In this document: piece after piece, positions 34,097 to 45,155 of the stretch
How the letters are laid out: the number at the start of each line of letters is the position of its first letter
How positions within the stretch are numbered: the first letter of the stretch is position 1
Assembly: GCA_035578175.1 (NCBI GenBank)
Contig: JAQMRL010000007.1
Coordinates: forward strand, 46,614,391 to 46,678,390
Direction: 5' to 3'
Origin: Catonia carolina
Taxonomy: Eukaryota; Arthropoda; Insecta; Hemiptera; Achilidae
DNA length: 64,000 nucleotides
Position numbers and translations under genes: made by a program
The notes under the pieces: model-generated
Told to the model about the DNA's origin: nothing
The model's input: the letters and a program-made list of their open reading frames with translations, nothing else
Databases searched by the model: none

Positions 34097-35387
34097 CGAG
34101 GGGGACCCGAATATAACCGAACTGAGAGCAAGCTGCAATAGACGTAGTAGAGAGTTCTCCCACTACATGGGGTTAGTAGAGACCTTCAACAATCAACTGC
34201 CCAGACGGTGTCAGTTTGTTGGTTAACATTTGATCGTAGTGTTGTGTTTCTCTTACTATTGTCATGTTCCACCTGTGATATCATTAAGTGTCAAGCCAAC
34301 CTTCCACTGTTTGACGCTTGCTTGGTTTTTGAGTCATACTTGTAACACCAACTGTCATAACCTGTAATGACTAGTCAAAAAAGTTTGGATCACTTTCTGT
34401 CTCGTTTTTGAAGTCCTGACTCAAATTCAATCGAATGTTTTATTGATCCTGTTTGAGAAGACGAGGAACAAATTTAGCGGCAACACGTCTCATTTGCAAA
34501 TCTGCTGGCACGAGCTCCAGCTCACACCTGTCTCTTCAGAAATTTCAGTGATCATGAAGTGACAATCATCGTTGATTTTTTCAAATTTTCACCGTTTCGA
34601 GATGTTGAAGGGCACCCAGAACAAACATGGCCTTCAACTCTCATCTCCCCATGTTTAAAGCATACAAATTACTCAGCAGCTTGTGTGCAGTTCATAACAT
34701 CCTCCTTGAAAGCCTGTTGAAGCATTTAGTAAGCTTTCGTTGTCAATTTTTCAAGCAGGAACAAAATTTCAAACACACTTTGTTCTTTTAAATCTGCCTT
34801 AACAACGTCGCAGTCAGAACACAAAAAACACACGTATTTATCTATCAACTCCTTAGCCGACTACGCCCACTCTGAAGGAATTTAAGCAGCTTAGTAGCCG
34901 TAGAATGCTACCTAGCAGGCGAACCCACACCTGAGAGGCCAACCTAAATGAGTGGGTGCGGTCACATCCGCAGGGCGCCCCACTCCCCTCAGTACTCGTG
35001 TAAACGTTGGACGAGTAGCTGTCGAGCTCATTACGCCACTAATGCTTTGCACGTGGCTCTACCATACATGGAAGTCTATGCACAACCATGTACTACGAAT
35101 AGCACATGGAGGTGCTACAGCCAGCACCCATTACCTCGAAAGCAGGTGAGGATAGGGTAGCTAAACCGCAGTTTTATGGGCACGCTCTGTGTGGTCTGGG
35201 GCATGCCCCTGGAACACGACAACAGTAAGAGAAACACTACACTATGATTAAACGTTAACCTACAAACTGATGCTGTCTGGGCAGTTGTTTGTTGAAGGTC
35301 TCTACTAGCGCCATCTAACGGGAAAACTCTCATACTACGTCTACAGATGGCAGCGCACACTCAGTTCAATTTTTTTGGCCCCCCTCT
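34097..35387 (-). mobile_element. mariner-type element with long inverted ends, decayed
   Basis: TA-flanked, ends cgagggggacccgaatataa (left) and, read inward from the right, agaggggggccaaaaaaatt. The inverted similarity extends about 160 bp inward on each side (for example tagtagagaccttcaacaa and actgcccagac on both arms). Minus-strand frames across 34830-34300 resemble a mariner N-terminal half (SGCPSTSRNGENLKK, MNCTQAAE region) with many stops. The segment 34850-35200 is GC-richer and unrecognised. A long-arm TIR is unusual beside the 28-bp ends of the intact mariner at 51339. Confidence 0.65.
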
Positions 35388-36814
35388 TATAAATATTAAC
35401 ACAAAGTTAAATTCATTTATTACCACAAATTCCTTGCTTACTTCAATAAGCGTGTCATCTAATCATTTTTTTAAATAATACACAATTCCCCTTAGCGTGT
35501 ACTTTAAATTTATATATCTTTCAACAAAAACTATTTAGAAAGGAATTCTTGTACACTGTAAAATGTTTCTTTAATAAGGTATTTTTTAGCATTTTTTAAA
35601 CAAATTTAAATTACCACAAATATTTAAAGCTTGTGTTAATTTACTGATGTATTTTCTACCTGCATAAGTACTTTTTTGTTCAAACAATCTAGTGTTGTGA
35701 TTAGCTACATAGTAATAAACTAGCTAAAACACCTGCTGTTCGAACGGGCATCTTGGCACTTTAGAGTTCAGGTAAATTCATGGTTATAATTTTCAGATAC
35801 TTAGTAAATTTTGTAATTTCCAGAAGATGTAATTATGTTAGTAAGTTTGAGATATATTGAGTACAGGGTACTACAAATACTTGTACTCGTTTTAAGTCAT
35901 CAACATCAGTCGAGGTTAACTGGTTTAGAAGTTGTTGTGTACAACAACTAAATAATAATAATCGAGTCACAGTTATTTGTTGACAGTTATGTACCCTTTA
36001 AGGAACTGCGTGAAAAATTATGTAATCTTCCAGATTGAATACAGTAACTTCAGTGTTGAAGTCCAGTACACTATGACTAAACCACAGAAATCACTATTAT
36101 ATGCTATAGTTTTGGGGAAATAAGTTTCAATAGTTCCGAGTGATTTGGCCAGAGGAATAATTCATCCTAAACATAATTTTCAATGAGGGTAAGAGAAATA
36201 TGAAAATCAAGGGAATCAGCTGAACAGTCTCAATGAAAAGCTGAGCATGAGCAAAGCATCCATTTAGTGCAGATCCAGCAATCGAAAGTTTCCTTGATTT
36301 ATTGGTGGTAATGGAAAAATAGACGCTGACTGGTAATAGAAGGCATTTGAACCAGAAAAGGGTAATTCTGCAAAATTATAGGACTTTGCTATAAGAACAC
36401 TGATTTCCTTGCCACACCCTGTAGGAATATTTCCTTCAATTGATTCTGATATAAGGCTTAACATAAAGGCGTGTCCCATTGGGAATTTTTGTGTATAAAA
36501 TATAACTAGTAATTTTACCATGATACAACAGTTGACAGTTATTTTATAGTTTCCATTTTTTGTAATTTTATTAAAAAATACTAATTTTTACTGTTGAAAA
36601 AATCAGGTGCAAAAAAAAATACTGGGACTTTCCAATAGGTATTACTGAATTTTTATTCTTGCTTTATTTGTCGTTAATACAGCAAAGAGCAGTCATTTAT
36701 ACCACATTTGGAGTAGATTTTTCTATTATAATTCTTACGACCGATACCTGTAGTCTACTTGTCTATCTGTAGTCTGTATTGGCTTGTGTTACTGATGTTT
36801 TTTGTTTTTTGCAG
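35388..36814. other. end of intron 1, nothing recognised
   Basis: 1.4 kb, AT-rich. A pyrimidine-rich tract tgttttttgttttttgcag precedes exon 2. No elements called. Confidence 0.4.
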
Positions 36815-36961
36815 GAACAAGAGAAGATAAACAATAGGATTTATTTCTCGAGTCATGCTGGCAGTACAATCCACAGTACTCATCCACAGGAGAAACATGG
36901 TCAACATTCTGATGCAGAATCAAACTCTGATTCTGATTCCGATTCAGAAACAAGAAGAAAG
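36815..36961 (+). CDS. SCP-family EF-hand gene, exon 2 (acidic Ser/Asp linker)
   Basis: Bounded by a polypyrimidine tract and gcag acceptor, and by the donor aag|gtaaaa. 49 codons, phase 0 at both ends. It encodes a His/Ser-rich segment and then the repeat SNSDSDSDSDSE-like run (as seen, DAESNSDSDSDSETRRK), a likely casein kinase 2 substrate and disordered linker between the presequence-like exon 1 and the EF-hand domain. Residues 34-82 of the reconstructed 260-residue product. No known fold. Support comes from the two good splice sites, open frame and phase agreement with exon 3. Confidence 0.6.
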
Positions 36962-37595
36962 GTAAAAACTTAAGTGTTTCGGTCAGTATCATTTCATTAT
37001 AGATCAGATTCATTTCTGATCGATGAGAAACAGAAATGACATGGTGGTTCGTTTCATTGTTATTGTAGACACATGATTATTTTCTACAATACTAAAGTAT
37101 CTGGGATCCATGTCCCATGTTCCCTAACTTTTCGTAAGATTTCAAATGGTGTACAGTAGGCTTATGTATTAGTGATTGGAAATAAACCTATATTTTGATA
37201 ACATGTTACTGAAAATAATAGCCTGCTCAATGACAGGATTCTATGACTTGTTATTGAAATAACACTGTTATTGTCCAGCCTACAATACAATGGAGCAATA
37301 GGTTCTAGCACAACACACGAGGAAAAGAAGTGATTCAAATTATTGACAAATAGATTGATTTTTTTATGCAAAGGTTTATTAGTAGGTACAGAAAATGGTA
37401 GTCAAAACAAATAATCCGGCCGCAACATCATGACTTGCTGAGTATTTGTTTTGAGTATTGACTTGCTTATATCCTCCCGATGCCTTTATGGATGCATAGC
37501 TGCTGACTTCTCGGCTCGGTGCACAATGTATAGTAACTATAGTGCCTTGCTGTGTGTCCATGAAAAATTCAGTTCAACTCTCCGTGGTTACCCTT
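36962..37595. other. intron 2, first part, nothing recognised
   Basis: About 630 bp of intronic sequence before the composite SINE. No features called. Confidence 0.4.
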
Positions 37596-37773
37596 GTGTT
37601 TTTGTGAAAAATTGCATTAATGCAGACGGTGAAGGATGAAATGATATTTTGTAACGTATGAAAATATGCTGTGCCTGAATGGGATTTGAACCCAAGACCG
37701 CATGATGAGAGGCGAGTAATTAGCAGTAATTGCAGAACAGTCGGATGTTAAACCAAAAAAAAAAAAAAAAAAA
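37596..37773 (-). mobile_element. composite SINE, type B with inverted tail
   Basis: The left part is a type B SINE in minus orientation (gcagacggtgaaggatg, gaatgggatttgaaccca, gcatgatgagaggcgag). At about 37719 it switches to a plus-oriented SINE tail (attagcagtaattgcagaac, gtcggatgttaaacc, poly-A). The result is two SINE pieces joined head to tail in inverted order. Confidence 0.75.
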
Positions 37774-37908
37774 AATTTGGTTTGCCGTGGTTATATTTGG
37801 TTACAGGAAGTAGTGCTGTTTGTCTTAAATTTGTGTCCATGAGATTTGCCACCTTGTGTTTGTATAAATAACATTTTTATAATGTAGTTAAACTTAAAAA
37901 TGGTGTTA

Positions 37909-38456
37909 GGCCGCTCTCACACCGGTGAAACTCGACCAAAAAACGAGTCGCGTCGTGCATGTTCGCACATCGGGGAGACCCGACCTCGATACAACTGTTT
38001 AATCTTTTCTTCGAATCCACCTGCAGTTTGCTAAATGTTAATTGACATTAAGAACAGTTTCATATTCCGAAGAAGACGTAGTCGTTCCTTATTACTATTT
38101 AAAAATAAAACAAAAAAAAACGCAGCTGTTGGATATCACCATATGTACGTAATAATCGTAATAGAGGAGCGTATGTGTGTGCCCAGGAACTCTCCTGTGA
38201 TGAAAACAAATTTAAGTCTTTTTATCGGATGCCAAAAGAAAGGTAATGTCTCGCCTAGAATATTCTGTCAAATTAAAATCGTACAGACACGGATATTTTT
38301 CAACTTTAAGCACAAAGGCTACGTTGGCTGCTTTCTTCCGCCATGGTTATACGCGACTGGTCAAGCAGATGTTGGACAAGCTGAGTTGCATGCGATCGGT
38401 TCGATTGAGGTTGCATCGAGGTCGCACTTACATGTTACATGTTTTATATTCGCATA
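37909..38456 (+). pseudogene. PIF/Harbinger-type element remnant
   Basis: The left end reads ggccgctctcacaccggtga preceded by tta, in keeping with the 3-bp TWA targets of Harbinger. The segment 38124-38243 is open and reads SCWISPYVRNNRNRGAYVCA followed by QELSCDENKFKSFYRMPKER. This matches the N-terminal WVHPY...QELxxDxxKFxxFYRM block of PIF/Harbinger transposases. An ag|gtaatg donor-like site follows. The catalytic region is missing, and the right part (38330-38456) is GC-rich sequence resembling a sub-terminal inverted region. The right end is not resolved. Confidence 0.65.
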
Positions 38457-38480
38457 AAATGGCACCTTATCATAGTATGA

Positions 38481-39190
38481 TATAACAAAAATTTAATTAC
38501 ATAGAAGATAAAAAACTATTGAAAAATGAGATAAGGATAAAAAAATTCATAGCATATAAAAATGGATATAATGAAAAAGAAATAAATAAAATAATAAGTA
38601 AAATTAAGAACTAACAGTATTTTAAAAATAACTTAAGAACCACCCTTTCAATAGATAATCAAACAAACCAAAAACCATTCATATCATTAAAATATAAAAC
38701 AATCATAAATAAGTTACATAAAACGTTAAATAAATTTTATAAAGTGGTATCTGCCTATAACAGACAGGTGGAGTGTCAAATTTTTTACTCAATCTGTGCG
38801 TTGCAGGGCTAAAATAAATTGTTCTGTTTCTTGTCACATGGTCAGCCAATTAAATGACTGAATCATTTAAGAACAGAAGAGGTAGAGGTGTAAAAGACAC
38901 TAATCAGAGTTATCTCCTCTGAAAGTAATGAATTTCATTATACAGCCAGACCCTGTGGTGAATGAAGTGAAGGTGTCATTTGCAGAGTGGAAAATATGTG
39001 CTTTTCAGAGGGCCCGGCATGCTGATAAGCATACTTTTCCATTCAGTGAGGAAGGCAATGGTAAACCACCTCACTCCTCGTTTTACTTAGTAAAACCTCT
39101 AAAGGTTCAAACCAGCCTTTCGGCTGATGACCTAAACAACAAAGTGGTATACAGATGTTCATTCGCATCTAATTGAAATCGTGTTGAACC
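38481..39190 (+). pseudogene. Penelope-like element fragment, split by family R
   Basis: Frames read FNYIEDKKLLKNEIRIKKFI, AYKNGYNEKEINKIISKI, QKPFISLKYKTIINKLHKTL and NKFYKVVYR at 38750, then continue past the insertion (39151 on) with RCSFAS. This is colinear with 2505-2755 of the first Penelope remnant. Only the linker region between RT and GIY-YIG is preserved. Family R copy c (38751-39140) sits inside it. Confidence 0.75.
38751..39140 (+). mobile_element. family R retroposon, copy c
   Basis: Full-length, 390 bp, starts ctgcctataacagacaggtg and ends gatgacctaaacaac. Flanked by a perfect 10-bp duplication aaagtggtat at 38741-38750 and 39141-39150. Confidence 0.9.
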
Positions 39191-39739
39191 GCAAAATACA
39201 ACATTGTTCGAAGAAGAATGATTGTTGGGGCCATTGAACTGCCCAGAAGACGCTTCTAAGTATTACTGTATTAGGAGCAGACATAAACACGGCACGTTGA
39301 TTATTATTACATCACTTGCTACTGGTGCCATTCATGCCAGTCTTATTCTTCCAACCTTACACTCTTATAAGTTATGTACACCAGTTGAGTTCCAAAGTCA
39401 AGTAGAATGAGGTCACAATATAGTTTCACAAGTAAATTTGTATCATAATTTTTAAGTACTAAATCTAAAGCTAACTTCTCTTTTTATTTATTAATTTATT
39501 CCTATTTACGAATTCATATATACAAGTAGTTAAATTATTGTACAGGAATATTAATACATGCAAAGTGTAAAACACTTTAAGTACATTTTAAGCATGCATC
39601 AGTAGTCATACAATTTAATTTAACAATTGATAAATGAAAAGTATTGAAATTGTTATTCAGCATGAAGTAAATAGAGTTTTTATTGCTGAATTACATTAAG
39701 GATGTCAAAAAACAATGTATTTACCTTTATTTTATTTTT
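39191..39739. other. intron 2, nothing recognised
   Basis: About 550 bp without recognised features. Confidence 0.35.
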
Positions 39740-39785
39740 TTATTTTTTTTATTTTTGGTTTAACGTCCGACTGTTCTGCAATATT
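39740..39785 (-). mobile_element. SINE tail fragment
   Basis: Poly-T followed by ggtttaacgtccgactgttc and tgcaata: only the 3' end of a type A/B SINE. Confidence 0.6.
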
Positions 39786-40387
39786 TACATTTACAAATGG
39801 TTCATAATTTAAATCCACCCAGAAAAAAATTTCTGGGGCTGCCACTGCATTCAACCAAGACTTAGCAATCTTAAGACCTGTCTCAGCAGAAATTTGGACA
39901 CCGTTCCACTGAAAACTAGTGCAATGTGATCAGTGAAATAAATGATACCACAGTTATTAATACTTTATTAAGTAGGTCCTTTATAAAGATTTAGAAAAGA
40001 ATATGGCTGTTCCTTGTAGTATTACATACTTAGATACGTCTGCAACACATATAGTTACTCTTTAACATTAAACATGGAAGTTAGGAAATAAATAAAAAAA
40101 TAGGTAATTTGTAATTTACATGATATGAGGATTAGCATAGTGTTGTACATCCATTAGGAGTCTCTTGAATGCAATTCACAAAAAGAAAAAGTTTGACCTG
40201 ATGACTGGAAATGGAAATTCATTAACAAAACTTTTTTTAGATATATTTTGGTATCCGTAGCTTGTAAATTTACAGGAATTTGTACACAAATAATACATCA
40301 GTCAAGTAGAAATAAGAAACTTTCTAGACAAAGGGGATCGGTCACTTATGCATAAAATAGATGTGTTTGAAATTATTTCTGTTTCAG
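39786..40387. other. end of intron 2
   Basis: 600 bp with a weak copy of the unclassified repeat (catccattaggagtctcttg at 40149) and the acceptor atttctgtttcag before exon 3. Confidence 0.4.
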
Positions 40388-40555
40388 GGAGAAACTGAAT
40401 TCTGGAGAAGAAAAATGAGAACATTCCATGGGATTTTAGACATAAATAAAGATGGGGTAATATCATATGATGATTGTCAATTGATTGTTGATAATTTCAT
40501 TAATCTTGGACATTTGTCTCCTAAACATGAAGAGGAGTTCCGAAAATGTATTCAG
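40388..40555 (+). CDS. SCP-family EF-hand gene, exon 3 (EF-hand 1)
   Basis: Acceptor ttctgtttcag, donor cag|gtactg, 56 codons, phase 0 at both ends. Encodes GETEFWRRKMRTFHGILDIN and continues with the first EF-hand. The loop DINKDGVISYDD (product residues 100-111) has Asp/Asn/Asp at positions 1, 3 and 5, Gly at 6 and Ser at 9, but Asp rather than Glu at position 12. Asp at 12 occurs in sarcoplasmic calcium-binding proteins and tends to favour Mg or mixed Ca/Mg binding. Without splicing the frame stays open to 40630, but the downstream part is intronic and does not resemble EF-hand sequence. Confidence 0.85.
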
Positions 40556-40937
40556 GTACTGTACAGCAAAATAGTAACATATACAATCAGTATGGATGCC
40601 TTGGACTGCAATCCCTTCCGCTCACCATAATGGAGAGCTTCATTCAGCACACTGCTTGTCATTCATAAAAGAATCATGATTATTATTTCTTTTTATCCCC
40701 CGTTTAATTTACAGAAAATATTTGCATCCTACATTTATTGTGTTGTGAAAGTAAATATCTGCAAAATTTAACAAAATGTTTTCAATATGTTTTAATATTA
40801 CAAAAAATATCAAATATAAATTCCACTGAAGGAAATAAACACATTTTTACTTGTCTTTTTGTGCCACATGTAAAATTATAATTTAACCAATAATAATAAT
40901 AATATTATTATTATTTTATATTTTAGAATATTATCCT
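40556..40937. other. intron 3, first part, nothing recognised
   Basis: About 380 bp of intronic AT-rich sequence. Confidence 0.4.
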
Positions 40938-42162
40938 GTTGCAGAAAATAGGCAGGCAGAGTTTTAAATTATTTGCACTCAATCTGCTAGTTCCAGGGCT
41001 ACACAAAATAGTTATGTTTCTTGTCACATTGTTAGCCAATTATATGAATGAAGCATTTAGGAACAGAAGAGGTAGGGGTGCAAAAGACATAAGTCAGAGT
41101 TATCTCCTCTGAGAGTAATGAATTTCATTATAGAGCCAGACCCTGTGGTGAATGAAGTAAAGGTGTCCTTTGCAGGTTGGAAAGTTAATGCTTTTCAGAG
41201 GTGTAACAGTCTTCTCACTTTAGTAAATTTAAATTGTTAATTTTTAATTAAATAATTCTGGATGGTATATGTTAATACCCAGTATGCTGTTACTTAGTTA
41301 CCAAAGGTGGTACGTGTGTCCAACGAAAACCTGTGTCTGTGGATAAAAAGGATCTCTTAACATAAAATAACACAAAATATATAATTAAAATATTTATTTA
41401 AATAAAACAGCATGCAAAATTATTAATCATTAAATTTATAAAGTTCTTGGAACTGATGTTATGTAATGTAAATTTAAATATGATTTTATGTATTGATCTT
41501 ACAGTATCGGAGAAAAAGGCGGATATTCTGTCTATAACTGCGTTGATGTTCTATTAAATTCAGCTTATAAATAAATTCAGTTTAGTTCTCAGCACACCAT
41601 ATATGTCCACAACCAAAAAGATATTTAAAATAAGCGGCTGGATTGATTGTTGTTTACGTCTCACACACAACTGTTCCTATCACTCTCATGCACCACTCTC
41701 TAGTGCCTACGAACAACTGCTGCTGGACAGTCCACTCTTCCAGACCGTGTCACCATTCTTGCCCGGATTCATCCGCCCAATTATAGTTATTTTCCAACGC
41801 TCTATTTTTATGATAATCTGGATCTGTTTATAAGTTATGATCTTCAACTCTCCGCTTTCTTATACATCAGTCCCATTTGGTTTAAATAAAAATCTATCTT
41901 TAAAATTAACACAATCAGCAAGATATTATTATATTTTGATGCTTGAAATAAATTATCCGCTATTAAATAATTCATCCTAGAGAAATAAATACTCTAGAAT
42001 CAGACCACAAAATGTCACGCTACAGAGGGCCCAGCATGTTGATAAGCATATACTTTCAACTTAATGAGGAAGACATTGGTAAACCACCTCTCTCTCCTCG
42101 TTTTACTTAGTAAAGCCTCTCGAGTTTCAAACCAGCCTTTCGGCTGATGACCTAAACAACAC
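40938..42162 (+). mobile_element. family R retroposon, copy d, split by a solo LTR
   Basis: Two colinear parts, 40938-41201 and 42029-42162. Outer flanks carry an 11-bp duplication aatattatcct at 40927-40937 and 42163-42173. The copy is otherwise near full length and ends gatgacctaaacaac. Confidence 0.85.
41202..42024. mobile_element. solo LTR of an LTR retrotransposon
   Basis: 823 bp starting tgtaacagtc and ending cacgctaca, i.e. TGT...ACA termini, flanked by the 4-bp duplication gagg at 41198-41201 and 42025-42028. Removing one gagg plus the insert restores the family R sequence cttttcagagggcccagc exactly. A 4-bp duplication and TG...CA ends fit a Gypsy-type LTR. No coding region remains. 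A reading frame at 41603-41833 lies inside it and is not considered a gene. AATAAA-type signals occur inside (41401-41406, 41570-41575). Confidence 0.75.
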
Positions 42163-42173
42163 AATATTATCCT

Positions 42174-42507
42174 CATATTATTTTTATTAGTTTATGATGT
42201 AGAAAAGTAATTCATTTTAACAGTGGTTTGGAAAAAACATTTCCAGTAACATGAAAAGTCAGCAGTGTTGTACTTTTCTCATCAATGACTGTATACACAT
42301 GTTCACAGTGGTACTGTGAACTGATGGGGAGTTAGATGAAACCCATGCACTAAATGCTGAATTTCTTATGTCTGTCTATAAAAATGATCTATGCAAAATT
42401 GGCATGCGCGATAATAAGTGGAGCAGGACAAAACTAAAGTGAAATATTCACCTGATTCTATAAATGATAGTGTGTTGTTCTAACTAGAAAATACTTTTTC
42501 ATTTTAG
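42174..42507. other. end of intron 3
   Basis: Intronic, no features except the polypyrimidine acceptor ctttttcattttag before exon 4. Confidence 0.4.
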
Positions 42508-42648
42508 AGCATGTGGGAAGAACGATGGGGAAGCATTGATCAGTACAATCTAGTGACGACAGAACAATATCTGGAAGAAATGCATCATGTAATGAACGAC
42601 AAATCATTGAGAAAGAAAGTTCATAATTTCTTGCCGTATCTTTTCAAG
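42508..42648 (+). CDS. SCP-family EF-hand gene, exon 4 (degenerate EF-hand 2)
   Basis: Acceptor cattttag, donor aag|gtcagt, 47 codons, phase 0. Encodes SMWEERWGSIDQYNLVTTEQ, then YLEEMHHVMNDKSLRKKVHN and FLPYLFK. The helix residues and the LVTTEQYL segment occupy the place of the second EF-hand, but the loop lacks the Asp/Asn ligands and the Gly at position 6, so it should not bind calcium. SCP-family proteins commonly have one non-binding EF-hand. The acceptor could also be two bases further right, but only this choice keeps the frame. Confidence 0.85.
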
Positions 42649-42758
42649 GTCAGTTCAACAGTTTTTCATTTCTTTCTCTTCAATTTAATCTGAATGTTTA
42701 TGTGGTTTGCGAATATGAGGTTACCAGGCTCCCAAAGATCCCATTAGAGGTCATACGC

Positions 42759-42927
42759 TTTTTTTTTGGTTTAACGTCCAACTGATTTGCAATTACTGCT
42801 AATGCAGACGGTGAAGGATGAAATTATTTTTGTAACGTATGAAAATATGCCATACCTGAATGGGATTTGAACCCAAAACCGCATGATGAGAGGCGAGCAC
42901 ATTACCAACTACGCCAATGCGGCCGGC
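42759..42927 (-). mobile_element. tRNA-derived SINE, type B
   Basis: Minus-oriented type B copy: poly-T, ggtttaacgtccaactgatt, gcagacggtgaagg, gaatgggatttgaaccca, gcatgatgagaggcgagcac, attaccaactacgccaatgc. Immediately downstream of exon 4, in intron 4. Confidence 0.8.
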
Positions 42928-43247
42928 AAGAGATTCAAACACATTATATCTTGTTCGCTTGGATGTTGAATGATGTGACTTTGTTTACAGTGAATGTTCC
43001 ACCGAGCATGTGATGAGCCCTAATTGAGCATTCAGTTAGGCCTCAACACCAACATCATTATGCCAGTTAGATGAGAGCAAACAACTGTCTGTAATGTGAT
43101 GACAGTTTTCACTTGTATTATATAGGCAGTCTGATGTATGCATTTTTGCTCCAAAATAAATGGGTAGCTTTTACCCTTCAATATACCATAAGGTTGTAAC
43201 TGTGATACTCAATTTTAATGCATTTTTTTTTAGAAAACTAGATTATA
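42928..43247. other. intron 4, nothing recognised
   Basis: About 320 bp of intronic sequence without recognised features. Confidence 0.35.
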
Positions 43248-44464
43248 TCAGGGCTATCCAAAAACTGGTACCTGTTTAAGAATTAAAAAATGACTTAAAT
43301 ATTATCAAACTTAATATTTTATTTTTTAACAGCTTATAAACATAGTTGCCGTGAAAATTTAAACATTTATCATAATGTGTGATCAGTTTTTGTATCCTGG
43401 TTTCTTATTCCTCTGCCGTAAGTCTATTGATATAAGTAATCTTGCCTTCTTTCAGTTGATCACTTTGAATGTTCGTTCCTGTCAGAAAGTCCATGAGTTT
43501 TGTGTAGAGATGAAAATCTGAAGGAGCCAGGTCCAGACTGTAGGTGATAGTTGAAATTTTCCCACTTGAATTATTGAATAAGTTGTGTCTTTCCAGCCGC
43601 AAGAGGCTAGGCTTTGTTGTGAAGGAAAATGATGCTGCTAGTCAGCAGACCTTGATGCTGATTCTGAATTGTCAGCTTTATTTCTGTAATATTTAACAAT
43701 ATGCATTACCATTGATAATGCATCGATGTGGTATGAAATCAATAAGCAATACATCTTGCCGATTCCGGTTGCCATGAGTTTCCGAGTAGATTCTACCGAC
43801 TTAAATATTTTTTGTTTGTTTGGAGAATAAGCATGGTGCCACTCCATTGATTGTCATTTACTCTCAGGTGTTCCATTGCCAGTGACAATGCAAGTCAAGA
43901 AAGGGGTTTTTCAACAGAAAAACACTCTAAAAACATCAATGTAGTGCTTCATTTTGTGTTATTAAGTATGTGAGAGACCCAACTTGGACGAATTTTCATG
44001 TACTTCAGATGGTGTTTAACTATTTTATGAATAATTATGAAGCATCAGTCATTCATTATGACTTTGTTAGCTGAACTCAGCAGTTGGTCCGTAATGACAG
44101 ACTACCACTGTTAGCTGAACTCAGCAGTTGGTCCGTAATGACAGACTACCACTCTGAAAACATGTCTCTCTACCCAAATTGAGAGTTGTAACATCTGTGG
44201 CAAACAGATGACTCATCAGTAATATATCTCCAAACACTTTCTTCAATTGACAGTGAACATCACATGGTTGCACATTCAGAATCCTAACTTCATAACCAAC
44301 CAGTGGTTTTTTGTATTTTCCTGAACATTATACACACTCACGCAAACAACACACTCAATGACCAGCAGACATACAGCTGAAAGAGTTATACCTAGACCTG
44401 TGGCTACTCTGTTTGCCAGTGCTCCATATTGCGGAAACAGGTACTAATTTCTGGATAGCCCTCA
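43248..44464 (-). mobile_element. mariner-type element, decayed
   Basis: 1217 bp between TA dinucleotides (43246-43247, 44465-44466). Ends are tcagggctatccaaaaactg (left) and tgagggctatccagaaatta (right, read inward). Minus-strand frames give MEWHHAYSPNKQKIFKSVES, TRKLMATGIG, then LDLAPSDFHLYTKLMDFLTG and INRLTAEE, a mariner order with the third catalytic Asp block (APSDF) present and the second missing. Multiple frameshifts. Contains a 44-bp tandem duplication. Confidence 0.85.
44066..44153. repeat. perfect 44-bp tandem duplication inside the mariner element
   Basis: Units 44066-44109 and 44110-44153 are identical (each starts gttagctgaactcagcagtt and ends gactaccact). Perfect identity in a decayed element means the duplication is recent or is an assembly artefact. 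Confidence 0.9.
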
Positions 44465-44466
44465 TA

Positions 44467-45155
44467 GGGTTTTCAATATTTTGTGTCGCAGGCAAAAAAT
44501 GTTATTAAATTAGGGATTAATGGAAACTGTTGGAGTAATTAAATTTTTTATCACAGTGATACAACCTGAATATTGCATTATGTGGGAGATGACGAAAACT
44601 TTAAGCTCCAAAGTTTATAATAAAATTAAGGTTTTCAGTCAGTTAGTGTACACTTTATTATGAGGTAAAGAAGATAACAAAAACTATTTTATTATAGATA
44701 ACACTGAAAAGTTACCTGAATTTTGGAAACTCATCACATGTTATGAAAATATGCCTCTGCTAAAAGATGCTGTCTAGCTAAATCATCTAAAAAATCAAAA
44801 TTATTGATAAAACTGGTAACAACAAATGATATTTTCTTTAGATTCGGTCTTGGAATATGTAATTGTTCCTTTACTGAATTAGTTTTTTTCTTCCCCTGGA
44901 GATTCTAAAAAGCAGTTGTTATTTTAATTTCTTTTGCAAGATATCCATTTTGGCTATGAGGCATCTTCAGCAGTGTGTAATTGACTAGTATCACTGTTAT
45001 AATGGTATGTTACATACCACTAAAGAGCTGCAAGGGAAAGAAATATGGTAGGCTATTTATTTAAGTAAAGTATATTTGAATCAAATAGTAGTGACTCAAA
45101 TCAGTATGCCATGGAGATTGTTTTAGAGACATGAAATGTCTGCACATATCATGTA
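44467..45155. other. intron 4, nothing recognised
   Basis: About 690 bp of AT-rich sequence. No coding or repeat blocks recognised. Confidence 0.35.

Noticed and set aside
38928..39176. Frame matching the one at 9788-10138
   Set aside because: Another family R copy (c), a repeat and not a gene family.
40556..40630. Read-through extension of EF-hand exon 3
   Set aside because: Follows a good donor (cag|gtactg) and has no EF-hand character. Intronic.
41603..41833. 76-codon frame
   Set aside because: Lies inside the solo LTR and has no domain.
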